Assembly (NCBI RefSeq): GCF_017114985.1
Contig: NZ_JABXKP010000016.1
Location: 1-35,665 of the forward strand
Origin: Nostoc sp. JL33
Lineage (GTDB): Bacteria; Cyanobacteriota; Cyanobacteriia; Cyanobacteriales; Nostocaceae
DNA length: 35,665 nucleotides
Direction of reading: 5' to 3'
In this document: one piece after another, positions 16,545-23,508 of the stretch
Position numbering within the stretch: position 1 is the first letter of the stretch
Layout of the letters: every line of letters begins with the position of its first letter
The notes under the pieces: generated by a model
What the model was told of the DNA's origin: nothing
The model's database searches: none
What the model saw: only the letters and a program-made list of their open reading frames with translations
Program-made: the position numbers and the translations under genes

Positions 16545-17018
16545 TTACGAAGTACAAGTTAGAGAGTGCTTTATCTTTTCTATAGCTTGATTCAATCCTT
16601 TTGTGTCAATCCAACCTACATAACCACCAAAAAGCATTTTGTTATTGCTGTCAGCTAGAAAGATATGCTTGACGTTGCCTGGATTAATAAAAATTTTAAT
16701 TACAGTACCATCTTTAAGAGTAAAAATAGGTCTTGCTCTTCTGAAATCTCTACTGTGGGCTTGAGTCATACCTGGGACATTGACTAATATTTCAACAACT
16801 TTTTGAGCGATTTTAGAAATACTGGTAGCTATTTCTGCTTCAGTATTCCATTCTTCCAGCCAATCTATTCCTTTTTGACTTAAGCGAAAATCTTCTTTTA
16901 CAGCAAGCTTCTTATTCACTAAACTAGACAAATTTTTTAAAGACAAAATAACCGCAATAATGTATAAAATAGTTTTGGTGAATCTACCTGTAATCCTTGC
17001 AAATATTTGATTTGACAT
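16545..17018 (-). CDS. Hypothetical membrane-anchored protein
   Basis: A 157-residue protein I do not recognise. A hydrophobic segment near the N-terminus (about residues 13-28, FTKTILYIIAVILSLKNL) precedes a soluble domain with SISKIAQKVVEILVNVPGMT and FTLKDGTVIKIFINPGNVKH (about 99-118), which looks like a small alpha/beta domain. The base composition is slightly more AT-rich than that of its neighbours. It is convergent with the SRPBCC gene and has no functional context. Confidence 0.6.
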   Translation of the reverse strand: MSNQIFARITGRFTKTILYIIAVILSLKNLSSLVNKKLAVKEDFRLSQKGIDWLEEWNTEAEIATSISKIAQKVVEILVNVPGMTQAHSRDFRRARPIFTLKDGTVIKIFINPGNVKHIFLADSNNKMLFGGYVGWIDTKGLNQAIEKIKHSLTCTS

Positions 17019-17178
17019 ATTAACTATTGCCTATTATGACGATAGGATTCCTAGTCCTTAACTATAAAAATTCTCTAAGTGTAAAAAATCAGTAATAATA
17101 CGTGAAAATACTATTTAAACCAAAGTAACCTGCGATCGCGCAAATTGTTAAGCATTAGTTACAACCTAGTAAATTGCA

Positions 17179-17397
17179 TTAACCCACTCTACTTACTGTT
17201 GGTTCTGGAAGCGGATCACCTACAGCTTCGTAAGCAATAATTAGAGACTCTAAGGCTTCAATTCCATTTACCACAGCCAACTCGTAAGTATCCCCATGAG
17301 TCCGCCAGCGTTGTCCTGGAAAATCAGGGAATCCTACCAAAAAACAATCATCTTCCTCAGACCACTGAATAATCATTTGGTATTTAAGCTTACTCAT
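17179..17397 (-). CDS. HicB-family antitoxin-like protein (orphan)
   Basis: A 72-residue protein with the HicB N-terminal fold: KYQMIIQWSEEDDCFLVGFP, then DFPGQRWRTHGDTYELAVVN, then GIEALESLIIAYEAVGDPLP. The pattern 'xxxxW(S)xEDxxFxVxxPDxPGxxxxGxTxxEAxxNxxEAL' is that of HicB antitoxins and HicB-like proteins. No HicA (small dsRNA-binding toxin) is present in the 57-base gap upstream or the spacer downstream, and there is no separate DNA-binding tail. It is probably a solitary HicB-like regulator; such orphans are common in cyanobacteria. It shares the strand with the 2Fe-2S gene. Confidence 0.8.
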   Translation of the reverse strand: MSKLKYQMIIQWSEEDDCFLVGFPDFPGQRWRTHGDTYELAVVNGIEALESLIIAYEAVGDPLPEPTVSRVG

Positions 17398-17454
17398 CTT
17401 GTCTTTTCTCCTCTATTTCTTCATCTGATTTTCTGAACTTAGAGGGTTAAAAAA

Positions 17455-17694
17455 CTACCAAGTTGGGTCGCTAAACAAATTAATCGTCAATTCCTCGCGT
17501 GGCGGTACTGCGGTGATACAAGCGCGGATGATTTCTCCATCTTCTAATTCGACGGTGCAAGCGTGACAAGACCCCATCAGACAACCGGTGGGAATAAATA
17601 CCCCAGCCCGGTCTGCTACATCTAAGAGGGCTTCTCCCACTTCGGCATCTACTGTGACATCATCTGGTAAAAAGCGGACACGAACAATCATCAA
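17455..17694 (-). CDS. Small 2Fe-2S ferredoxin-like protein
   Basis: A 79-residue beta-grasp iron-sulfur protein. The ligand pattern is C38-x4-C43-x2-C46, then C59 (GCLMGSCHAC and IIRAC). The last Cys comes only 12 residues after the third, instead of the roughly 29 of photosynthetic plant-type ferredoxins, so this is a short cyanobacterial 2Fe-2S protein, not PetF. The N-terminal strand VRVRFLPDDVTVDAEVGE and the helix EALLDVADRAGV are typical. Electron partners are unknown. It lies 57 bases upstream of the HicB-like gene. Start choice Met1 or Met2 is immaterial. Confidence 0.87.
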   Translation of the reverse strand: MMIVRVRFLPDDVTVDAEVGEALLDVADRAGVFIPTGCLMGSCHACTVELEDGEIIRACITAVPPREELTINLFSDPTW

Positions 17695-17718
17695 TGTTAC
17701 GTATTTAATTTAGGGCGT

Positions 17719-17762
17719 GTCATTTGTCAGTTGTCCTTTACAAATGACCAATGACAAATGAC
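17719..17762. repeat. GTCATTTGTC inverted repeat
   Basis: GTCATTTGTC (17719-17728) pairs with GACAAATGAC (17753-17762), with a further copy of CAAATGACC between. It belongs to the same family as 10156-10199 and separates cobQ from the ferredoxin-like gene. Confidence 0.7.
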
Positions 17763-17801
17763 AGTCTTAACAAAAAAATTTGCATTTCAACGCACTTTAG
17801 C

Positions 17802-19286
17802 TTAGGACAAAAACAGACTTAAGTCTAAATGGCTTTCAACTTCAGTGGCTAGAGAGTCCAAAATCTGCTCTCGCTGTTCCCGATAGTTAGCAACACCGGT
17901 GGGTAAAGATTTTAAACCTCGCTGTTGACGGAGGCGATTTAACCAAGCGCGTCGCCAAGGCCCATTGTCAAAAAGCCCGTGGAGATAACTACCCCAGACT
18001 GATTGACAACTATCCACTAAGCCTAAATTAATATCATCAAATAAGGCATGGTAGGATTCGGGATCTATGCCTTGCTGTTCGATGCGCGATCGCCCTTGGT
18101 GAATTTCAAAGCCATTAACTGGCAAGCCCTGTTGTGGATAATTTGAGCTAACTTGGCGCTGGCGGGCAATTTTTTGACCTGTAATTACAGTTCTGATTGG
18201 TAAAAGATTTAACCCTTGAAATCTGCCAGCTTGTCCCTCTATCCCTTCTGGATCAGCGATGATTTGACCGAGCATTTGATAGCCGCCGCAGATACCTAAA
18301 ACCGTTCCGCCAGAGGCAGCATAGTGTTGGATAGCTTCTGCCATACCGGTTTTTTGCAGCAGTAGCAAATCAGCAATTGTGGTTTTTGTTCCTGGGAGAA
18401 TCACAGCATCAGGATGTCCTAAATCTTGCTTAGGGCTGAGGTATTTTACTGAAACTGTGCTTTCTGATTCCAGTGGGTCAAAGTCAGTGAAGTTGGCAAT
18501 TCTGGGTAAGCGGATGACGGCAATGTTGAGGTCAGCTTGGGTTTTATTCGACGACGATTGACGTTCTAGCAGATCAAGAGAGTCTTCTGCTGGAAACACA
18601 TGTTGTAAGTAAGGTATAACACCGATAACGGGGATACCTGTGCGTTCTTCTAACCATTTTATCCCCGAATCTAAGAGCGATCGCTGTCCTCGGAACTTAT
18701 TAATTACTACACCCTTAATTAAGGCGCGTTCATCTGGTTCTAATAACTCTAAGGTTCCAATCACATGGGCAAAAGCACCACCCCGATCTATATCAACTAC
18801 TAACATGGTTGGCGCATTTAAATATTTTGCCACCCGCATATTAGTTAAGTCGCGGTGTTTGAGGTTAATCTCAGCTGGACTACCGGCACCTTCACAAACC
18901 ACCAAGTCAAATTCTGTTCCTAAATGCTGTAGCGATTCTTCAATTGTCCGCCACCCCAGTTCAAAATATTGCTCGTAGTAATCTGAGGCACTCACTTTGC
19001 CAACAGACCTACCTTTGATAATTACTTGGGAGGTCATATCCCCTTGGGGTTTGAGTAAAATTGGGTTCATTTCTACCCAAGGCACGACTCCCGCCGCCCA
19101 AGCTTGTACTGCTTGGGCATAGCCAATTTCTCCACCAGTGGCAGTGACATAAGCATTTAAAGACATATTTTGACCTTTAAAGGGAGCCACTCGCCAGCCA
19201 CGCCGCGACAGAATGCGACAAATAGCTGTAGTTAAAAGTGATTTCCCTGCATGGGATGTTGTCCCCACCACCATAATTGATTTCAT
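17802..19286 (-). CDS. cobQ: Cobyric acid synthase
   Basis: This 494-residue glutamine-dependent amidotransferase makes four carboxamides of adenosylcobyrinic a,c-diamide on the way to cobalamin (pseudocobalamin in cyanobacteria). The N-terminal synthetase domain shows the P-loop-like VVGTTSHAGKSLLTTAICRI (residues about 5-24) and the family block FKGQNMSLNAYVTATGGEIG. The C-terminal class-I GATase domain contains GGTVLGICGGYQMLG with the nucleophile C333, and the catalytic His region SYLHGLFDN. Length is as expected for CobQ/CbiP. The gene stands alone on the minus strand, followed by a repeat and the ferredoxin-like gene; upstream of it lies a long minisatellite. No B12 riboswitch was recognised in the 5' region. 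Confidence 0.96.
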   Translation of the reverse strand: MKSIMVVGTTSHAGKSLLTTAICRILSRRGWRVAPFKGQNMSLNAYVTATGGEIGYAQAVQAWAAGVVPWVEMNPILLKPQGDMTSQVIIKGRSVGKVSASDYYEQYFELGWRTIEESLQHLGTEFDLVVCEGAGSPAEINLKHRDLTNMRVAKYLNAPTMLVVDIDRGGAFAHVIGTLELLEPDERALIKGVVINKFRGQRSLLDSGIKWLEERTGIPVIGVIPYLQHVFPAEDSLDLLERQSSSNKTQADLNIAVIRLPRIANFTDFDPLESESTVSVKYLSPKQDLGHPDAVILPGTKTTIADLLLLQKTGMAEAIQHYAASGGTVLGICGGYQMLGQIIADPEGIEGQAGRFQGLNLLPIRTVITGQKIARQRQVSSNYPQQGLPVNGFEIHQGRSRIEQQGIDPESYHALFDDINLGLVDSCQSVWGSYLHGLFDNGPWRRAWLNRLRQQRGLKSLPTGVANYREQREQILDSLATEVESHLDLSLFLS

Positions 19287-19339
19287 AGTCGCTATTAGTT
19301 CGTTTTTCCAGATACAGGGTTAATTTTTAGGAGCAAACA

Positions 19340-19540
19340 ATAGGGGAGCAGGGGGAGATGAGGGAGCAGGGGGAGATGAGGGAGCAGGGGGAGATGAGGG
19401 AGCAGAGGGAGAAGAACTAATACATCATGCCCCATGCCCAATGCCCAATGCCCAATGCCCAATGCCCCATGCCCCATGCCCCATGCCCAATGCCCCATGC
19501 CCCATGCCCAATGCCCAATGCCCAATGCCCAATGCCCAGC
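19340..19540. repeat. GGGGGAGATGAGGGAGCA and CCCAATGC minisatellites
   Basis: Three to four 18-base units GGGGGAGATGAGGGAGCA are followed by about ten units of ATGCCCAATGCCCCATGCCC type, upstream of cobQ. An 87-codon minus-strand frame over it is a composition artefact. Confidence 0.9.
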
Positions 19541-19650
19541 ATCACAAATTTTAGTCAAATGGTTATGGTAAAGACTTCATGAATAGATGTGATGTTTCCG
19601 TATATATTGTTCCCTTTGATTGCCTAATCCTAACTCTTTGGTTTTTTATT

Positions 19651-20055
19651 CTAAAAAGGTATCCGTAACCAACGAATCACAACATCGGATAAACGATCGC
19701 GCCATGAAGGAGTACGCCAATTTTTTCCCTGATATTGTTCCACTAACTGTCGTCCCAAGGGAGTGAGGCGATAACTATCTGTAATTCCCTGGCCATCAAC
19801 TTCTCGCCGCAATACACCCACTTGGATCAGCCAGCCCAAGGCGTTGTCACACGCTAATTCTGATAAAGGGCGCTTAGTATAACCCTGCTTGAGTCCATTT
19901 TCTAGGGCGATCGCACTCAATGACACACTCTGGTGTCCCATGACTTCAAATAAAGATAAATTAAAGGGTGAACACGCTAGCGATCGCTCGGCTCTTTCTA
20001 CTGTGCTCCGAGGATATACAAAAATATTTGGGTTTTGGGAATCAACAACAGCCAT
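19651..20055 (-). CDS. Conserved cyanobacterial protein (Npun_F0494-like)
   Basis: A 134-residue soluble protein. The stretch VYPRSTVERAERSLACSPFN and the winged-helix-like LIQVGVLRREVDGQGITDSYRLTPLGRQLVEQ (about residues 76-107, given here in outline) resemble what I recall of the cyanobacteria-restricted family named after Npun_F0494. The region from about 40 to 107 looks like a winged helix with the wing DGQGITDSYRLT, so DNA binding is possible but unproven. It has a basic C-terminus (WRDRLSDVVIRWLRIPF). It is monocistronic and divergent from the peroxiredoxin gene. Confidence 0.7.
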   Translation of the reverse strand: MAVVDSQNPNIFVYPRSTVERAERSLACSPFNLSLFEVMGHQSVSLSAIALENGLKQGYTKRPLSELACDNALGWLIQVGVLRREVDGQGITDSYRLTPLGRQLVEQYQGKNWRTPSWRDRLSDVVIRWLRIPF

Positions 20056-20449
20056 TGTGTATGGGTAGAAATTTTTCTTCTAATAAATATTAATTTCAGA
20101 ATATATTTTTTCTTGTCCCAGCTACCTGATTTAACCAAAATTAGTTACCTCAAGTATAGTTATGCTATTTTTTAGTAATTCTATTTAATCATAGCAACAC
20201 GCACGATGCGGGAAACTCAGTCACAAAGCGTGCTGGGAGGGAAGCGGCAACATCACTATTTTAACAAAGTTTGGGGGTTGAATTCCCCTGCGCTACAGGC
20301 AGAAAGAATTGAACGCCTAATTAAAATCCCCGTTACAAAACGTAATTGCAAATTGCGAATTGGTTTAACCGCAGTCAATATAAATTAATAAATTAATGTT
20401 AGTGTAAAATTTCAAGTGCATCAACAATCTGAAACAGGAAAAGTTAATT
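20056..20449. other. Spacer without a convincing gene
   Basis: The stretch is AT-rich between divergent genes. A 60-codon plus-strand frame (20206-20388) has no ribosome site and no recognisable similarity, so I regard it as chance. It should contain the promoters of both flanking genes. Confidence 0.5.
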
Positions 20450-20887
20450 ATGTCTCTAGCAGTTGGTACGGATGCACCTGCATTTACCGCCAAAGATACA
20501 AAGGGGAACACAGTCTCTTTATCTGATTTTGCCGGTAAGACGGTCGTTTTGTATTTTTACCCCAAAGATGACACGCCAGGTTGCACCAAACAAGCCTGTA
20601 GTTTTCGGGATGCCCAGTCTCAATATCAAGGTAAAGATATTGTAATTTTGGGAGTCAGTGCAGATGATGAAGTCTCCCATCAGGCATTTACCCAAAAATA
20701 TAATTTGAATTTTCCCCTACTGGCTGACACCGACAAATCCCTCATCAAAGCTTTTGATGTGGATGGCGGCGGTTATGCCAAGCGCGTTACCTACGTAATT
20801 GACCCCAACGGCAAAATTACCCATGTTGATAGTGCTGTAAATACCACCACCCATGCTAGTGATCTTTTAGCTGCACTTGGGCTGTAG
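20450..20887 (+). CDS. Peroxiredoxin, PrxQ/BCP type
   Basis: A 145-residue thiol peroxidase that reduces hydrogen peroxide and organic hydroperoxides using thioredoxin. The AhpC/TSA fold is clear: VGTDAPAFTAKDTKGNTVSL, then FYPKDDTPGCTKQACSFRD with the peroxidatic C45 and the resolving C50 five residues later, the arrangement that defines the PrxQ/BCP class. The YVIDPNGKITHV strand and length fit. There is no transit or signal peptide, so it is cytoplasmic. GGAAAAG lies 5' of the ATG. A strong terminator follows the stop. Confidence 0.94.
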   Translation: MSLAVGTDAPAFTAKDTKGNTVSLSDFAGKTVVLYFYPKDDTPGCTKQACSFRDAQSQYQGKDIVILGVSADDEVSHQAFTQKYNLNFPLLADTDKSLIKAFDVDGGGYAKRVTYVIDPNGKITHVDSAVNTTTHASDLLAALGL

Positions 20888-20929
20888 TTTTTTACCTGAT
20901 AACTAAGAATTTTTTAAGAGCGTAGTTTA

Positions 20930-20964
20930 AACCCCAAACCCTAGAGGCTTGGGGTTCTTTGTTT
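20930..20964 (+). terminator. Rho-independent terminator of the peroxiredoxin gene
   Basis: AACCCCAA (20930-20937) and TTGGGGTT (20949-20956) form an 8-bp stem with an 11-base loop (ACCCTAGAGGC), followed by CTTTGTTT. Good position, 43 bases past the stop codon. Confidence 0.8.
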
Positions 20965-20968
20965 GAAT

Positions 20969-21364
20969 TCAGTTACCTGATCGTGGTGTAACTGATCGTG
21001 GTGTAACTGATGGTAGTGTAACCGAAGGCAAACCGGGAGTTGCTTGCTGTGGTTGACCTGGAATTAGTTTTTGTTGTCTGGCTTTAAAAGCTGCTGCTGC
21101 TGAGTTTAATTCTTCGTTCTGTTCGTCAGAATTCCAGTTGAGAGTTCCGAAATTCGCCCGATGAATCAGGTCAAACATATTGAAATTGTCTGAGTTTGAA
21201 CGGGAGAACGGATCGGTATTTTGGTCTGTTGTACTCGTACTGGGAAAAGCATCTGCTGGGCTGACTTGAGCCGAACTTGGTTGAGCCATCAGCAAGGAAG
21301 CAAAGCTAATTCCTGCCACGGTAGCTACAAAGAATCTAGGAATTTGTAAAAATGGTTTTTTCAT
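20969..21364 (-). CDS. Secreted protein with Ser-Val-Thr repeat tail
   Basis: A 131-residue protein with a clear N-terminal signal peptide: basic MKKPFLQIPR, hydrophobic FFVATVAGISFASLLMA, cleavage likely after QPSSA (residues 28-32). The mature part is low in hydrophobics, rich in Ser, Asn, Gln and Pro, with one helical segment (NEELNSAAAAFKARQQKLI). The C-terminus contains the degenerate repeat LPSVTLPSVTPRSVTPRSG, encoded by a 15 to 18-base tandem DNA repeat at about 20981-21030. I do not recognise the family. It follows the ABC permease gene by 33 bases on the same strand and is probably co-transcribed. Confidence 0.7.
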   Translation of the reverse strand: MKKPFLQIPRFFVATVAGISFASLLMAQPSSAQVSPADAFPSTSTTDQNTDPFSRSNSDNFNMFDLIHRANFGTLNWNSDEQNEELNSAAAAFKARQQKLIPGQPQQATPGLPSVTLPSVTPRSVTPRSGN

Positions 21365-21397
21365 GGGGTTTTGACCCTAAAATTGCTCTATTGTATC

Positions 21398-22285
21398 TTA
21401 AGCAAGAGTTCGACGTAGTTGGGGTTGAATACTCAGTAAGGCGACAAGGGCAAAGCCAAACAACACCAGTAACGCTCCCCCAAAGGTAACATTACCCCAA
21501 GGAGCCTGCATCACTACACTACCTAATCCCCAACTGTTGTGGAGATAAAGATAGCGAATTGGTTCGATCGCATAGCTGAGAGGATTCAGGGTAGCCACAA
21601 CCTGCAACCACTGAGGCATGAAGGATAAAGGAGCCAAAGCAGTACTAGCAAACAATAATGGTAGGTTAGTGACGAAAATTACTGCAATCAATTCTATGTG
21701 TCCGGGTAGAGCAAAAGCTAAACCGAGGGAGATGGCTGTTACGCCCAAAGCTAAGAGGAAGACAATTAGAGCGATCGCACTTAAACCAGCTGCATCTGGT
21801 AGTCCAGCACCCAAGAATGCCGCCGCCGCTACAATTACTGCTGCTTGCAGCAAACTTTGGCTGATGATGAAGATTGCCGAAGCAAAGACAATGGAAAACC
21901 GCGATGCTAGGGGTGCAACGAGTAAACGATTCAAAAAGCCAAACTCACGGTCAAACATTACCGGTAAACCAGCATTTAGCGCCCCGGCAAAGGCTGTAAA
22001 CACAATTATGCCGGCAGCCAAAAATTGACCGTAATTTGTTGTATTGCCAAATATACCTTTGGGAGCATTTTGGAACAAAGCACCAAATAGCAGTAACCAC
22101 ATTACTGGCTGAATAATTCCGGCAACCAATGTGGAGGGACGGCGTTGCAACTGAATAAACAAGCGACGAGTTAAAGCCAGCGTCTCTTGTACCAATTCAC
22201 CGAAAAAGTTAGGTACAGCATTAACATCTGCTTGTGGCGATGCTAGCGGCTGCCAATTGATATCAGATTTAGGAGTAACGCTCAT
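21398..22285 (-). CDS. ABC-2 type exporter permease
   Basis: This 295-residue membrane protein has about six hydrophobic segments and the ABC-2 permease signature near the C-terminal half (LAPLSFMPQWLQVVATLNPL followed by SYAIEPIRYLYLH). An N-terminal amphipathic region (VQETLALTRRLFIQLQRRPS) precedes the first helix, as in DrrB/NodJ-type permeases. It works with the ATPase encoded upstream (22409-23428, same strand) to export an unknown substrate, by family analogy lipids, polysaccharides or drugs. The two genes are separated by 123 bases filled with repeats, which is unusual for such a pair. Confidence 0.9.
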   Translation of the reverse strand: MSVTPKSDINWQPLASPQADVNAVPNFFGELVQETLALTRRLFIQLQRRPSTLVAGIIQPVMWLLLFGALFQNAPKGIFGNTTNYGQFLAAGIIVFTAFAGALNAGLPVMFDREFGFLNRLLVAPLASRFSIVFASAIFIISQSLLQAAVIVAAAAFLGAGLPDAAGLSAIALIVFLLALGVTAISLGLAFALPGHIELIAVIFVTNLPLLFASTALAPLSFMPQWLQVVATLNPLSYAIEPIRYLYLHNSWGLGSVVMQAPWGNVTFGGALLVLFGFALVALLSIQPQLRRTLA

Positions 22286-22408
22286 AGGAATTTTGGATTT
22301 TGGATTTTGGATTTTGGATTGAGAATTGGGAATTGGGGATTGGCAATTGGCAATTGGGAATTATCTCTATGCCCCATGCCCCATGCCCTATGCCCCATCC
22401 CCCATTCC
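22286..22408. repeat. Heptad and octad tandem repeats between the ABC genes
   Basis: GGATTTT heptads (four units), GGCAATT/GGGAATT heptads, then ATGCCCCATGCCC units fill the gap between the permease and ATPase genes. The heptads resemble the short tandemly repeated repetitive (STRR) sequences known from heterocystous cyanobacteria. Confidence 0.85.
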
Positions 22409-23428
22409 CTATCTCATATTCTGTTTTTTCTCAGCTTTGGGATCGCGGGTGGCTACGGCTGCGAGTTCTGCATCTAACAAGGTGCGTCCTGTAGCGGCGA
22501 GGTAAACGTCATCGAGACTGGGGCGAGATTGGGCGATGCCAAATATGGGCAAGCCAGCAGCATTTAGCGCTTGCTGTATGTTAATCAGAACATCATTCTG
22601 AGGTGTCACCACCAAGTTGAGAGAATTACCTTGAGCGCTGTTGATGATCACTTCTTGCACAAAGGGCAAAACTTGCAAGAGGTTTTTGGCAATTTCTGCT
22701 TCCTCAATCGGGGAAAACTCGCGGATTCGCAAAGTGATGCGATCGCCCCCTACTTGATCTTTTAATTGTGAAGGTGTGCCACTGGCAATCACAACGCCCC
22801 GATCTATAATTGCCACGCGATCGGCTAGAGCGTCAATCTCTTCTAAGTAATGGCTGGTAATTACTACCGTCGTCCCAGAGGCGCGTAATTTTCTCAAGAA
22901 ATCCCATACCACAAAACGGGTTTCTATGTCAAGCCCTACTGTTGGCTCATCCAATACCAGAACATCCGGTGAATGGAGCAAGCCAGCAGCCAAGTCTAGG
23001 CGCTTACGTAAACCGCCAGAGTAGGTTCCTGTTTTTTTATTAGCGTATTCTTGCAAACCGAGTAAATCTAATACTGTCTCAATGCGCTGTTTGGCTACTG
23101 CGCGTGGGAGGTGATAAAGTGCGGCTTGCAATTGCAGCAGTTCTCTTCCAGTCAGCACCTTATCGATAGCGACTTCCTGAGCTACATAACCTAGTCGTTG
23201 TCTTGCCACTCTCGGATTATCTAACACAGAGATGCCAGATACTTCGATTTTGCCAGCATCCGGTGTGGTAAGTGTACACAAGGCACGCAAAGTAGTAGTT
23301 TTCCCAGCACCGTTGGGGCCAAGTAAACCAAAAATTTCTCCTGGTTCTACCTGAAAGGAAACATCTTGGACGGCAACCACTGTACCGTAACGTTTTTGCA
23401 AATTTTGAATGAAAACGGCGGGAGCCAT
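22409..23428 (-). CDS. ABC exporter ATPase (DrrA-like)
   Basis: A 339-residue ATPase subunit with the full motif set: Walker A GPNGAGKTTT (residues about 37-46), signature YSGGLRKRLDLAAGL, Walker B VLVLDEPTVGLD and the switch His in VITSHYLEEID. The C-terminal 80 residues beyond the ABC core (from LKDQVGGDRITLRIREFSPI) form the extension seen in DrrA/CcmA-type exporters. It energises the ABC-2 permease encoded next. It is transcribed first in the operon and begins 80 bases downstream of the PLP decarboxylase stop on the same strand. Confidence 0.92.
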   Translation of the reverse strand: MAPAVFIQNLQKRYGTVVAVQDVSFQVEPGEIFGLLGPNGAGKTTTLRALCTLTTPDAGKIEVSGISVLDNPRVARQRLGYVAQEVAIDKVLTGRELLQLQAALYHLPRAVAKQRIETVLDLLGLQEYANKKTGTYSGGLRKRLDLAAGLLHSPDVLVLDEPTVGLDIETRFVVWDFLRKLRASGTTVVITSHYLEEIDALADRVAIIDRGVVIASGTPSQLKDQVGGDRITLRIREFSPIEEAEIAKNLLQVLPFVQEVIINSAQGNSLNLVVTPQNDVLINIQQALNAAGLPIFGIAQSRPSLDDVYLAATGRTLLDAELAAVATRDPKAEKKQNMR

Positions 23429-23508
23429 GACAGCTTATCCCCAACTATACAAATCTCAATAAAGTCTATCTTTATTGTAGAAGGTGAAGAGTGTTGAGAA
23501 GATAAAAA

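Noticed and set aside
19295..19558. Gly/His/Trp-rich 87-codon frame
   Set aside because: It translates ATGCCCAATGCCC units upstream of cobQ; a composition artefact.
19287..19560. Cobalamin riboswitch upstream of cobQ
   Set aside because: The 5' region consists of minisatellite DNA, and no B12-box-like sequence was recognised.
20206..20388. 60-codon plus-strand frame before the peroxiredoxin gene
   Set aside because: No ribosome site and no recognisable domain; probably a chance frame in the spacer.
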